Below are positions 6,118 through 13,893 of a DNA stretch of 64,000 bases, one piece after another (within the stretch, counting starts at the first letter, position 1; the number at the start of each line of letters is the position of its first letter). The stretch spans positions 1-64,000 of the forward strand of contig NZ_VHIP01000003.1 of assembly GCF_006494365.1 (NCBI RefSeq), read 5' to 3'. The notes under the pieces are model-generated. The model saw only the letters and a list, made by a program, of their open reading frames with translations. It was not told the origin of the DNA and searched no databases. A program made the position numbers and the translations under genes. Source of the DNA: Aestuariibacter sp. GS-14. Lineage in GTDB: Bacteria > Pseudomonadota > Gammaproteobacteria > Enterobacterales > Alteromonadaceae.

Positions 6118-7781
6118 GATGAGGCGACTCCAATTAGGTTTTTAAACAGATCTATTTTTTGTTTAGTGGGATTTCCCCACGAGAGCGGCGCATCACCGGG
6201 TTGCATGCGCTGAAACATTCTTATTTTGCTGAGTCGTTCCGTAACATCGCTGGCGTTGGTGGAAGGATCGATAACGCTATTCCAAAGACGAACCATTTTT
6301 TCTACGCTGGCTGGACGAGCCCAGGGCCGGGTTGCAAAACTTACCGGGGGAGAAGGGGTTACGAAAATCATAACGGCATCACGTCGCTCTGTTGTAGAGC
6401 GTTCTTTAAAGAACATGCTGAGTACGGGTATGCTGCCGAGTACGGGTACTTCAGATGAAGTGGCATCCCGAACACTTTCAGATAGCCCCGATAGAACCAG
6501 TGTTTCACCAAAACGGATCTCGGCCGTTGCGTCTACAGCCTGCCTGAATGTTGATAGCACTTCCGCGAAGCTTCCTGCTGGATCAGTAGTAACAAAACTG
6601 CGGCCAACACCCACATTAACAACCACTGCGTCTTCCGTGATTTCAAGGGGCAGCACCTTCAGGTTAATGCCTATGTCGACTTGTTCGATTCTGCCTGCTT
6701 CAATGCCTCGTACGCCGATTTGCAATGTCCGTCCAACAAAAAACTCAGACGTTTGCCCCACCATGGCTGTCAGGGAAGGGCGCGCCGCTACCTGATAGTA
6801 CTGACCAAATCGATTGAACAGATTCAGGTTCCAGTTAATCTGCGGCAATGTGAATCCTTCGCTGAATGTGGTTTGAGTGTCACGCGAACTTCCACCGTCC
6901 TGTTTTATTATGGTATGGCTACTTTGCGCGCCATATTGCAGGCGCAATCCGTCCAGTAAATTAATACCGATGCGATCGCGATGCGTGTTCTGACTAACAA
7001 TAATGGTAACGTCTACCGATACCTGATTGGGGTTAACCTTCGGCTCTGACAAGTCCTTCGTTATTGGCGGTGCGGCGGTATGTTCGTCTATCGCTGCGGT
7101 TAGGCGCAATTGCTGCAAGCGTGGGGAAAGTTGTCGCGCCTCAGTTGGGTAGGTTTGTTGGTAACGCAGGGTAGCAGGCTGAACAGGCATTTCGTTGCCA
7201 CTGGCGGCCTCGATTAGCGCTGATAAACGCAGGCCTGTTTCTGACGCAGGAGCGAGTTCGATCAGGCGGGCGGAGGCTACCTCTGCCAGGTTAATATCAC
7301 CCAGTAAGTAGGCAGTCAGCGCGATGCCCTCAAACGCTTCTACACAACCGGGGTTTGCCATTGCTGCCCGGGCAAAAAAGTCCAGAGCGTCGTTTAAATT
7401 GCCGCGCTCGTAAGACAAATGGCCCGCCATTAACGCGGGAAACACATAAGTAGGACTCAGATTGAGTGCGGTTTCGTAGCCAACCAGCGCCATGTTCTGT
7501 CCATCCGGACCGGCATTAGGGTCGAGGTGCCAACTGTACGCGAGCAGCGCATGACGTTCTGCATCATTTGGACGCATAGCCGTGAGTTCCTCTAACCGCG
7601 GGCGCACCTGCTTATAACGTGCGGCAAGCAACTCGCGGTAAACAATCGACATGTCATTATCTGGCACCAGCACGGGTGTGCGCTGGGCTAGCTCTTCTGT
7701 ATGGGTGCAACCAACAACAAATAACATAACGGCTGCCGATAACAGTACGGTCAGCAGGTTTTTAGTTTTAAATCGCCACAT
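6114..7781 (-). CDS. Lipoprotein secretin with TPR-like N-terminus
   Basis: The 555-residue product starts at 7781 (M-W-R-F-K-T), which gives a lipoprotein signal with Cys25 in V-V-G-C; the frame extends 19 codons upstream without a better start. Residues about 45-190 are alanine- and leucine-rich with a TPR look (A-L-N-L-S-P-T-Y-V-F-P-A-L, F-A-R-A-A-M-A-N-P-G). The C-terminal half is a type II/III secretion secretin: strand-rich region, then V-P-V-L-G-S-I-P-V-L-S-M-F-F near residue 450 and A-V-M-I-F-V-T-P-S. It should form an outer-membrane ring. It resembles MshL/PilQ-type secretins but stands alone, with no ATPase, platform or pilin gene nearby. Confidence 0.85.
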   Translation of the reverse strand: MWRFKTKNLLTVLLSAAVMLFVVGCTHTEELAQRTPVLVPDNDMSIVYRELLAARYKQVRPRLEELTAMRPNDAERHALLAYSWHLDPNAGPDGQNMALVGYETALNLSPTYVFPALMAGHLSYERGNLNDALDFFARAAMANPGCVEAFEGIALTAYLLGDINLAEVASARLIELAPASETGLRLSALIEAASGNEMPVQPATLRYQQTYPTEARQLSPRLQQLRLTAAIDEHTAAPPITKDLSEPKVNPNQVSVDVTIIVSQNTHRDRIGINLLDGLRLQYGAQSSHTIIKQDGGSSRDTQTTFSEGFTLPQINWNLNLFNRFGQYYQVAARPSLTAMVGQTSEFFVGRTLQIGVRGIEAGRIEQVDIGINLKVLPLEITEDAVVVNVGVGRSFVTTDPAGSFAEVLSTFRQAVDATAEIRFGETLVLSGLSESVRDATSSEVPVLGSIPVLSMFFKERSTTERRDAVMIFVTPSPPVSFATRPWARPASVEKMVRLWNSVIDPSTNASDVTERLSKIRMFQRMQPGDAPLSWGNPTKQKIDLFKNLIGVASS

Positions 7782-7938
7782 TGTCTGAAGCGTTATCGCA
7801 CAAAACGTGCGGGGCGGTTTGATAAATACGAACAACATATGAAATTTTCCTAACGCCCAGATGATTCAGCATCGTCTACTGAACCCCTGGTTGAATGGGT
7901 AAAACAGGTAGCAAACATTCGCGGAACCCAAGGCGTGG

Positions 7939-7965
7939 GATGACAGCGCGTTTATCGCTGTCATC
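7939..7965. other. Perfect 10-bp hairpin between secretin and secreted-protein gene
   Basis: GATGACAGCG (7939-7948) and CGCTGTCATC (7956-7965) pair around a 7-base loop. There is no T-run on either side, so it is not a standard intrinsic terminator. It lies just after the end of the 8005-9048 gene and could stabilise the mRNA 3' end or attenuate read-through into the secretin gene. Confidence 0.5.
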
Positions 7966-8004
7966 TCAATATCGTTAGCTGTTATTTAGTACGGTTACTG
8001 TTCG

Positions 8005-9048
8005 CTACGGGGTGGTAACCACCAGTGAAACAGAGAAGTTGGTGATTTTTGCTGAACCATGGGTTTCGGCAATAACCGCAATCGGCTTAACTGAAGCAGA
8101 ATTAACCAGAGATACGTTATTTCGATAATTTTCCGCCCGACGACTGGTTGACCGGTACAGATTAAGATCAATGTTCTCTGATACACGTGCTCCGGTCACC
8201 AATTCCTCTGAATAGCCGGTCCATAACAATGGCGCAATTACAGTTATGTAAACATTGGCCTCGTTCATACTGGCATCCGCGTTGATCCCTGATGAACCCG
8301 CAACGCCTACAGCAAATCCATCCACATATAAATCAGCCTTCATCTTCAACTGAGCGGCCGTTGCCGTGTCCGGGATGTCGAAGTTTACCTTGCGCCAGGC
8401 ATTATTTGTGCAACCACCGGCTACCGCTGCGATGCCTGCCAGCTCTAATTTGGAAGCGGTAAAGCTTGCCGAGCTACCCGCTGCTAAACCGCATGCGAGC
8501 TCTTTGCTGTTGGTAAAATCGCGCAGCGCTGTGGTTGTGGTTTTGGGCTCCGGCTTGTCGCTTGCTAGGGGCGGTAGCGTACTCACCGTTGCAGAGATAG
8601 TGAGATTGCTATTGAGCTTTAAATTAAATCCAGGCAATACCTCATTTAGCCTGCGGGTAAGGAGTGATAAATCAACGCCCGCCTGCTTTAATATCATTTC
8701 ATAGCTCTTTTTGTTGTTGGCCTGAAACGTGTCGATGGCTTTCTTTTTACTTGCGCTGTCAGTGATTTTGGCAATTTTTGCGATTTGCGATTGCAGGCTT
8801 TCTTTGATGGCCGGGTTTTTGTTAAACGCCGCCATTAACTTTTTGTCTTCGGCATCCAGGATGTCCCTGACTTTTTCCATCGCTTCTTTACTGATATTGA
8901 GATCACTCCGCTGCTCAGTTAACCCAACGCTTGATACGTCGGAGGTTTGAAATTTCGGTTGTATTGAAGCCTGGGCAGGTGCCATTGCGCACAGAAGTGG
9001 AATAAGCGAAGTGGTTGCGAGCTTGATGAGTGATTTTGACAATATCAT
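8005..9048 (-). CDS. Secreted protein, unknown
   Basis: The 347-residue product has a Sec signal peptide, cleaved probably after A-P-A-Q-A (about residue 27). ATG 9048 has AAGGAT seven bases upstream and is preferred to the start at 9102. The first half of the mature protein is helical and lysine-rich (D-I-L-D-A-E-D-K-K-L-M-A-A-F-N-K). The second half is strand-like, with two cysteines (L-A-C-G, G-G-C-T-N-N) that could be disulfide-bonded. It is followed by the secretin gene on the same strand and divergent from a ToxR-like regulator, so it may be cargo or a partner of that locus. I do not recognise the family. Confidence 0.65.
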   Translation of the reverse strand: MILSKSLIKLATTSLIPLLCAMAPAQASIQPKFQTSDVSSVGLTEQRSDLNISKEAMEKVRDILDAEDKKLMAAFNKNPAIKESLQSQIAKIAKITDSASKKKAIDTFQANNKKSYEMILKQAGVDLSLLTRRLNEVLPGFNLKLNSNLTISATVSTLPPLASDKPEPKTTTTALRDFTNSKELACGLAAGSSASFTASKLELAGIAAVAGGCTNNAWRKVNFDIPDTATAAQLKMKADLYVDGFAVGVAGSSGINADASMNEANVYITVIAPLLWTGYSEELVTGARVSENIDLNLYRSTSRRAENYRNNVSLVNSASVKPIAVIAETHGSAKITNFSVSLVVTTP

Positions 9049-9188
9049 GGTCAGATCCTTTGTATACCTGTGTGTATATTTGTTTAAATTGGCGCATCTC
9101 ATTCCGCCTTCAGTTGCATCTGCATTGAAGCGGCTTATTTACGTTAGAAGAAGCTGTCGTTACAGCGCAATATATGACGGGTAAAATC

Positions 9189-9234
9189 TATTTGAATGTA
9201 TTTGAATTTTTTTGATTGAATTAAAAATCAATCA
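9189..9234. promoter_or_regulatory. Direct and inverted repeats in divergent promoter region
   Basis: TATTTGAAT occurs twice (9189-9197 and 9199-9207), one DNA turn apart. It is followed by TGATTGA (9213-9219) and its exact complement TCAATCA (9228-9234). ToxR-family regulators often bind AT-rich direct repeats of the TTTTGAT kind, so this is a plausible target of the adjacent regulator. Not proven by sequence. Confidence 0.4.
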
Positions 9235-9271
9235 GTTATAGAGTTATTTGCCAAGCCAGTTGGGAGATGCT

Positions 9272-10180
9272 GTGGACGTTACCGGGTATAAATTTGGTCT
9301 TTTCAGGCTGGATATTCGCACAAAAACGTTGAGTCGCGATAATGTGGTTTTACCCGTAAGTGAACGCCAGTTCAAATTACTTAAGCTGCTATGCGAAGTT
9401 AGCCCTGAACCGCTGAGTAAAAAGCAGTTAACGGAAATGCTTTGGGACGATGTGGTGGTGAGTGACTGGTCGTTATTCCGGTTGATATCCGATACCCGTC
9501 AACTGCTCGGGGACAATGGCGACAGCCAGCAAATTATTCACACCGCGCATGGCATTGGCTTCTGGATGAGTAAGCCTGAAGTTATTTCGTTATCAGAACA
9601 AGACAATCAGGCTTCACATCAAAACGTTCAGCATGCAAAAGGGCTCTATTGGGTAGGGGCCGCAGCAATAATAATCGCTATTGTTGCAGTGATTTTGTGG
9701 CCTGTTTACCAGCACCAACAAATGCAGGCCGCCATTGCGCGGATTGCCGTTTATCAATCCAATACTTTTACGTCGTTCAACGCTCAGGTGTTAAGACGAA
9801 ATGAACTTGCCGAAATGCTCCAGCATCGGCTTGGGGTAGCCCGAAATATGCAGTTTGAGAAGTTCTTTTCGCATTATTACAGTGAGATGAACCAGCAGGA
9901 GTTATTCGTTTTTAATCAGATCCGCGCTATTACCGAAACCGGTCTTTATCAGAATAATCAGGCTATTGTAAATGAATTGAATGAATATCCTGACATTCTG
10001 GAAGCCATCCCGTTAACGCACGAACTGCAACAACATCTCACATTCTGGTTAAACAAATACCACAGTGTTTTTACTCAGCGACCCGATATGTGTTTACTTT
10101 ATGTTGGGGTAGAAGATGGCGTGCCTTATCCTTCTGGCGTTGACCAGAATGTAAAGACCTGGCTCGATAATCACCCGTAG
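9272..10180 (+). CDS. ToxR/CadC-like transmembrane transcription regulator
   Basis: The 302-residue product has an N-terminal OmpR/PhoB-type winged helix (about 5-100). Its core is L-P-V-S-E-R-Q-F-K-L-L-K-L-L and its wing H-G-I-G-F-W-M. One transmembrane helix (about 127-145) and a periplasmic domain of about 155 residues follow. This is the one-component layout of ToxR and CadC: a cytoplasmic DNA-binding head with a periplasmic sensor. GTG 9272 with GGGAG five bases upstream is preferred over TTG 9248. The gene diverges from the secreted-protein gene, with repeats between, so it probably controls the secretin locus and itself. The signal it senses is unknown. Confidence 0.8.
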   Translation: MDVTGYKFGLFRLDIRTKTLSRDNVVLPVSERQFKLLKLLCEVSPEPLSKKQLTEMLWDDVVVSDWSLFRLISDTRQLLGDNGDSQQIIHTAHGIGFWMSKPEVISLSEQDNQASHQNVQHAKGLYWVGAAAIIIAIVAVILWPVYQHQQMQAAIARIAVYQSNTFTSFNAQVLRRNELAEMLQHRLGVARNMQFEKFFSHYYSEMNQQELFVFNQIRAITETGLYQNNQAIVNELNEYPDILEAIPLTHELQQHLTFWLNKYHSVFTQRPDMCLLYVGVEDGVPYPSGVDQNVKTWLDNHP

Positions 10181-10271
10181 CCTTAAGTAAATCTAATTTA
10201 ATATGTCAGTTTGCTGCGGGGAACTTATTGTTCAGGGTGTATTAAATTGACCATACAATCAGGGAAGAACT

Positions 10272-10718
10272 ATGTATTCGGGAAGTAATCGTTATTTATT
10301 GGCTGCGGCATTGTGTTGTTTTGCTGCGGCATTAGCGCATTTGGCCTGCATTATGATTGGCGGCGATGGGTATCGATTTCTTGGGGCAGGCGAGCAGATG
10401 GCACAAATGGCAGAGCAAGGACGTTGGTATCCAACCGTCATTACCTCGGTGATTGCCATGGTGCTGTTTATTTGGGGGCTGTATGCGTTGTCGGCAGCAG
10501 GGACTATTAAACGTTTACCGCTCACCAGGTTAGCGTTGGTATTGGTTAGCTGTGTATTTTTATTTCGCGGTATGTCCTTTGTTGCATTAATGCCGCTGTT
10601 TCCGGAAAACAGCTTGACCTTTTGGCTCGTTAGTTCAGCTATTTGTTTGTTTATTGGTGGTTTGTTTGCTTTTGGAATATGGCAGCAATGGGCAGTATTA
10701 GGTAGGAAAAATACCTGA
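10272..10718 (+). CDS. Four-helix inner-membrane protein, unknown
   Basis: The 148-residue product has four hydrophobic segments (about 8-28, 53-75, 84-106 and 114-137). It has short loops and a G-G-D-G-Y-R-F-L-G-A-G-E-Q-M loop after helix 1. A ribosome binding site AGGGAAG precedes ATG 10272. It looks like a small four-helix family common in gammaproteobacteria, but I cannot name it. It begins a row of small envelope genes on the plus strand. Confidence 0.65.
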   Translation: MYSGSNRYLLAAALCCFAAALAHLACIMIGGDGYRFLGAGEQMAQMAEQGRWYPTVITSVIAMVLFIWGLYALSAAGTIKRLPLTRLALVLVSCVFLFRGMSFVALMPLFPENSLTFWLVSSAICLFIGGLFAFGIWQQWAVLGRKNT

Positions 10719-10801
10719 TAACACATTGTATAATTCGCAATAAGTACACCGGCAGTTGTGTTACGTTTTATGGCAATCGTTTAGTAGGAAGGAATCTTAA
10801 G

Positions 10802-11218
10802 ATGGGTAAAGCCCGCATAGTGTTTTGTCTCGTTGTGTTAGGTATTGTCGGGTGCTCAACCAAGCCTTCCGGTGGCAAGAAATATGAGTCGAAGATCGAA
10901 ATCTCTGCACAGGAAATGCGTGCGGCAAAGGAGCGTGTGGGTAACGATTCGATGTCGAATGTCGATCTTATCCTGTCAGTGCTTCAGGGCGTTCCTGCTT
11001 TTCCGTTGGGTACAAAAGCACAGGACATTATGACCGAGCTAACCAAAAGTGGATTTTCAATTACTCATGAAAGCCCCAATACATTGCTGGTGTATGGTAA
11101 GCATAACGCTCAGGGAAACGCCTATATCGAGAATGTTGATCAGTTCCGATATACCTTTGAGAATACGTTACTTGTTTCCGGACCAAATCGAGTACAAGCC
11201 GAAGCGAACAACGAATAG
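10802..11218 (+). CDS. Small lipoprotein, unknown
   Basis: The 138-residue product has a lipoprotein signal with lipobox I-V-G-C and Cys18. The mature part contains a helical stretch (S-A-Q-E-M-R-A-A-K-E-R-V) and then K-A-Q-D-I-M-T-E-L-T-K-S-G-F-S-I, similar in style to small periplasmic beta-alpha domains. AAGGAAGGA precedes the start. The family is not recognised. It is probably transcribed alone, with a gap of more than 270 bases before the next gene. Confidence 0.65.
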   Translation: MGKARIVFCLVVLGIVGCSTKPSGGKKYESKIEISAQEMRAAKERVGNDSMSNVDLILSVLQGVPAFPLGTKAQDIMTELTKSGFSITHESPNTLLVYGKHNAQGNAYIENVDQFRYTFENTLLVSGPNRVQAEANNE

Positions 11219-11491
11219 CGCTTTTCAGCACATTGTGTAGGAAGGGGGGTAATTGTGCCCTCTACCTGAATAATGTTTTAAAACAAATGGCATGCTGGTG
11301 ACTTGCTGTAACTTCTTATTTTTTCTTTGTTTTTTAACGTTATTTAATGGTAATTATCACCAGTTTTTGGTCAAATTAACATTAACGTGTTTAGGCCAAA
11401 TCACCTGCACACCACATTGCAAAGGGCTTTGGCATATTGGTTTAGAAATTGCTGATATTCAGGCGGTTATTATCATTTAAAGGAATAGAAA

Positions 11492-11752
11492 ATGAAAAAA
11501 TTACTCTCTGTTACGCTTTTGGTTGCGCTACTGGCGGTATTGTATTCTCAGTTTGTAGAGTTAGCGTATAAGTTTGGATTTGCCGAGCTTAAGATGGTAG
11601 CGGTACTTGAGAACACCGACAAAATGAAAGTGAAATGTGATGCATATGCGCTTGGCTTTTTTGACGAGATCAAACTCCAGAATAAATTCCAGAAGTGCAT
11701 TAACGATTACGAAAAAGAGGGTTACAAGATAATTAGCCGCCACGACGCCTAA
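11492..11752 (+). CDS. Small membrane-anchored protein, unknown
   Basis: The 86-residue product has one N-terminal hydrophobic segment (about 4-24), either a signal peptide or an anchor, and a short charged domain with two cysteines (K-C-D-A-Y and Q-K-C-I-N-D). AAAGGAATAG precedes ATG 11492. A hairpin follows the gene at once. No family recognised. Confidence 0.55.
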   Translation: MKKLLSVTLLVALLAVLYSQFVELAYKFGFAELKMVAVLENTDKMKVKCDAYALGFFDEIKLQNKFQKCINDYEKEGYKIISRHDA

Positions 11753-11759
11753 TCTGTTC

Positions 11760-11795
11760 GCACGCCTTGCCGCATTAAAAATGCGCCAGGCGTGC
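11760..11795 (+). terminator. Imperfect hairpin after the 86-residue gene
   Basis: GCACGCC (11760-11766) pairs with GGCGTGC (11789-11795), and inside it CGCAT pairs with ATGCG around an AAAA-containing loop. The T-run is weak, so termination is likely but not certain. Confidence 0.45.
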
Positions 11796-11915
11796 AAATT
11801 AGTGGGAACAGGTATTTATATGGCCGGCTAAAGCCAGCCTTGCCGGATGGTATCAGTATTATTTTTTACACTGATTGTTAGTCGCGTTTTTATTCTCGGT
11901 TGGAACAGGATAACC

Positions 11916-12410
11916 ATGATCACATTAAGGGATTTTGAATTAAGCGACGTTCAGCGTTTGGTCGAGATTTTAAATGACCGAGCCGTAACTGCTTTTCTTT
12001 CGACCAAAATACCCACTCCCTACACAAGAGAGGATGCACTCTGGTGGATAGAGGAAGGGAGTAAAGAAGAGCTGATTAAAGCCATTATCGTAAATGACAG
12101 GCTGGTTGGTTGCGTAGGTGTGCATCAGGGAAGCTTTGAGTATTCGCGATCGGGCGAAATAGGTTATTGGCTTGCCAGTGACTATTGGCGACAAGGCATT
12201 AGCTTAGCCGCCATTTTGCAACTTACTGAGCAGGTGTTTGCTAATACCGAAATTGTGCGTATTTTTGGCTGCGTATTTTCTGCTAATGAGGCGTCAAAGC
12301 AGTTGATGCTGAAAGCGGGGTTTCAGTTGGAAGCGGTATTAAAAAATGCCATTTGCAAACAAGAACAGTTTTACGATAGTTATGTGTTTGCTAAATTAAA
12401 ACCTGCATAA
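11916..12410 (+). CDS. GNAT acetyltransferase, RimJ/RimL type
   Basis: The 164-residue product begins M-I-T-L-R-D-F-E-L-S-D-V, the usual start of RimJ/RimL-like acetyltransferases. It contains the E-I-G-Y-W-L-A core strand, W-R-Q-G-I-S as the acetyl-CoA loop, and N-E-A-S-K-Q-L-M-L-K-A-G-F as motif B. ATG 11916 is preferred to 11847 because the added residues are hydrophobic and precede the conserved start. It acetylates an amine of a small molecule or a protein N-terminus; which one is unknown. Confidence 0.8.
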   Translation: MITLRDFELSDVQRLVEILNDRAVTAFLSTKIPTPYTREDALWWIEEGSKEELIKAIIVNDRLVGCVGVHQGSFEYSRSGEIGYWLASDYWRQGISLAAILQLTEQVFANTEIVRIFGCVFSANEASKQLMLKAGFQLEAVLKNAICKQEQFYDSYVFAKLKPA

Positions 12411-12422
12411 AAGATAACCCGC

Positions 12423-12428
12423 TATAAT
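12423..12428 (+). promoter_or_regulatory. Possible -10 box for the DoxX-like gene
   Basis: TATAAT lies 63 bases before ATG 12491 in the gap after the GNAT gene. No convincing -35 hexamer is seen, so this is only a candidate. Confidence 0.3.
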
Positions 12429-12490
12429 CGAACGATTGGTCACAACCGAAGTCATAGATCTGCTTTATTGCTATTTACCAAGGACAGGGA

Positions 12491-12973
12491 ATGTTCAGAA
12501 CATGTTTAATCATTTCTCAGGTATTGCTTGCCGTTATCTATACGTCTGCCGGAGTAAGTAAGTTCCTGCATGGCTTTCCCGTTATTATTGGGCCGGTTTG
12601 GCTAATTGAAGAACTAAGCAAATATGGACTTGGGTTGTTCGGTTATTTGATTGCGGTTTCGCAGTTGGTTACCGGCCTGGTGTTGTTCTTTCCAATTTAC
12701 CGGCTTATTGGCGCGCTCATGTTGTTGCCTATGCAACTTTGCATTACGGTGGTAACCATCTCATTGGGGTGGAGTGGCACGCCTTATATCAATCTTGTTT
12801 TGCTGGGAATGGTGTTGGCACTTATATACGATGAGCGCGAAAAACTGGCTAAACTGGTAGGTAGTCAGGCTGGATTTCGGCAACATAAGGTGGCATATGT
12901 GATGTCGTTTATTGGCTTTTGGAGTGCTGCCGCGTTGATGAAGTACGGCGCTTTGCTAATGAATGGCGCGTAG
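12491..12973 (+). CDS. DoxX-like membrane protein
   Basis: The 160-residue product has four to five hydrophobic helices. The first reads V-L-L-A-V-I-Y-T-S-A-G-V-S-K-F, the hallmark helix of the DoxX/DoxD-like family, where S-A-G-x-x-K-F is typical. Such proteins are small inner-membrane proteins, some linked to quinone or thiol redox processes, but the role here is open. AGGGAATG immediately precedes the start. Confidence 0.65.
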   Translation: MFRTCLIISQVLLAVIYTSAGVSKFLHGFPVIIGPVWLIEELSKYGLGLFGYLIAVSQLVTGLVLFFPIYRLIGALMLLPMQLCITVVTISLGWSGTPYINLVLLGMVLALIYDEREKLAKLVGSQAGFRQHKVAYVMSFIGFWSAAALMKYGALLMNGA

Positions 12974-13013
12974 TGGTTTGGTTTTCTGAGTTTGCAAATA
13001 ATAACAGGGTTGT

Positions 13014-13475
13014 ATGAAACAAATAAAAACGAGAATAGTGCTGGTAAGCCTGGCTGTTTTGCTCACCGCTTGCAGTGCAACGCAAGTGATGTTGCCAAAG
13101 GGAACATCCGATACCAACCAGATCATTTCCCGCGCTGAGGCCACGCCCAAAGGTGTGCAGGGTGAATATGTATTGCAAATCAAAGCTGCGGCAAGCCAGG
13201 GGCAATTTGTTTATTTAAATACCGAATTAGACTATCGTGATCAGCGGGCGGTGTCGGTGAGTATTCATCCCGAATTAGTTGCGCAGTTAACCGAGAAATA
13301 TGGCATGTCGCCCGAAGCTTTCTTTCTGAATAAAACGATAGCGGTAACCGGCAAAGCAAAGCGGGTTAAGATTGGGTTTTCCTCAGAGGGAGAGGAAAGT
13401 GGCAAGTATTTTTATCAAACCCGTATCAGGGTAATGGATATGTCGCAAATCAAAGTGATTGACGACAGCGTTTAA
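13014..13475 (+). CDS. Lipoprotein, unknown
   Basis: The 153-residue product has a lipoprotein signal with L-T-A-C and Cys20. The mature domain of about 130 residues is strand-rich (Q-G-E-Y-V-L-Q-I-K-A-A, A-V-T-G-K-A-K-R-V-K-I-G-F) and could be an OB-fold-like domain; V-Y-L-N-T-E-L-D-Y-R-D-Q-R is a recognisable stretch of this group. It is likely a periplasmic lipoprotein. Family and function not recognised. It sits 40 bases after the DoxX-like gene and may be co-transcribed. Confidence 0.65.
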   Translation: MKQIKTRIVLVSLAVLLTACSATQVMLPKGTSDTNQIISRAEATPKGVQGEYVLQIKAAASQGQFVYLNTELDYRDQRAVSVSIHPELVAQLTEKYGMSPEAFFLNKTIAVTGKAKRVKIGFSSEGEESGKYFYQTRIRVMDMSQIKVIDDSV

Positions 13476-13547
13476 TCAGTCAGGCCACACATGCCCTGCC
13501 TGCGAGCGTATTACCCGGCAAGAAGCTATTTTACAAGGAGCGATAAA

Positions 13548-13760
13548 ATGCACAGGCAACCCAAGCTTACCCGAACGGCGTTGTTTCTTGGGGTGATGAT
13601 TATGTTAAGTTTGCCAGTTGGGCTGATTAACCGGACGCTTGAATGGTATCAGGTGTGTATTATTGTGCCGGTAGCATTAGCGTTCTTGTACTATGGTTTT
13701 ACCGGAATCGATGTTATTCAAGGCGTTTTCAACAAACTCAAAGGTAGTGCTGCCCGTTAA
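13548..13760 (+). CDS. Small two-helix membrane protein, unknown
   Basis: The 70-residue product has two hydrophobic segments (about 11-28 and 35-55). ATG 13548 has AAGGAGCG seven bases upstream, which rules against the longer frame from 13491. No family recognised. It follows the lipoprotein gene by 72 bases. Confidence 0.6.
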   Translation: MHRQPKLTRTALFLGVMIMLSLPVGLINRTLEWYQVCIIVPVALAFLYYGFTGIDVIQGVFNKLKGSAAR

Positions 13761-13842
13761 TTCGCTAACATGTTCGCTAAAACGATTTGTTTCTTCCCGG
13801 TTTTCAAAGGGATTTAGTGGGCAGCGCAGCGCTTTAAGATGC

Positions 13843-13873
13843 GCAGCAGTTTGCGATTAGGGCAAACTGCTGC
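13843..13873. other. 12-bp perfect hairpin between convergent genes
   Basis: GCAGCAGTTTGC (13843-13854) pairs with GCAAACTGCTGC (13862-13873) around a 7-base loop. It lies between the small membrane protein gene and the ornithine decarboxylase gene, which converge. There is no T-run, so it is a strong hairpin that may act as a bidirectional 3' end without being a classical intrinsic terminator. Confidence 0.5.
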
Positions 13874-13893
13874 AAAGTAACGTGCTTGTATTG

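Noticed and set aside
6226-6795. Long plus-strand frame opposite the secretin gene
   Set aside because: It is the antisense reading of a well-supported secretin with Ser/Thr-rich nonsense composition, and no ribosome binding site is seen.
6114-7781. Secretin as part of a type II, type IV pilus or MSHA cluster
   Set aside because: No ATPase, platform, prepilin, peptidase or pilotin gene was found in the window around it.
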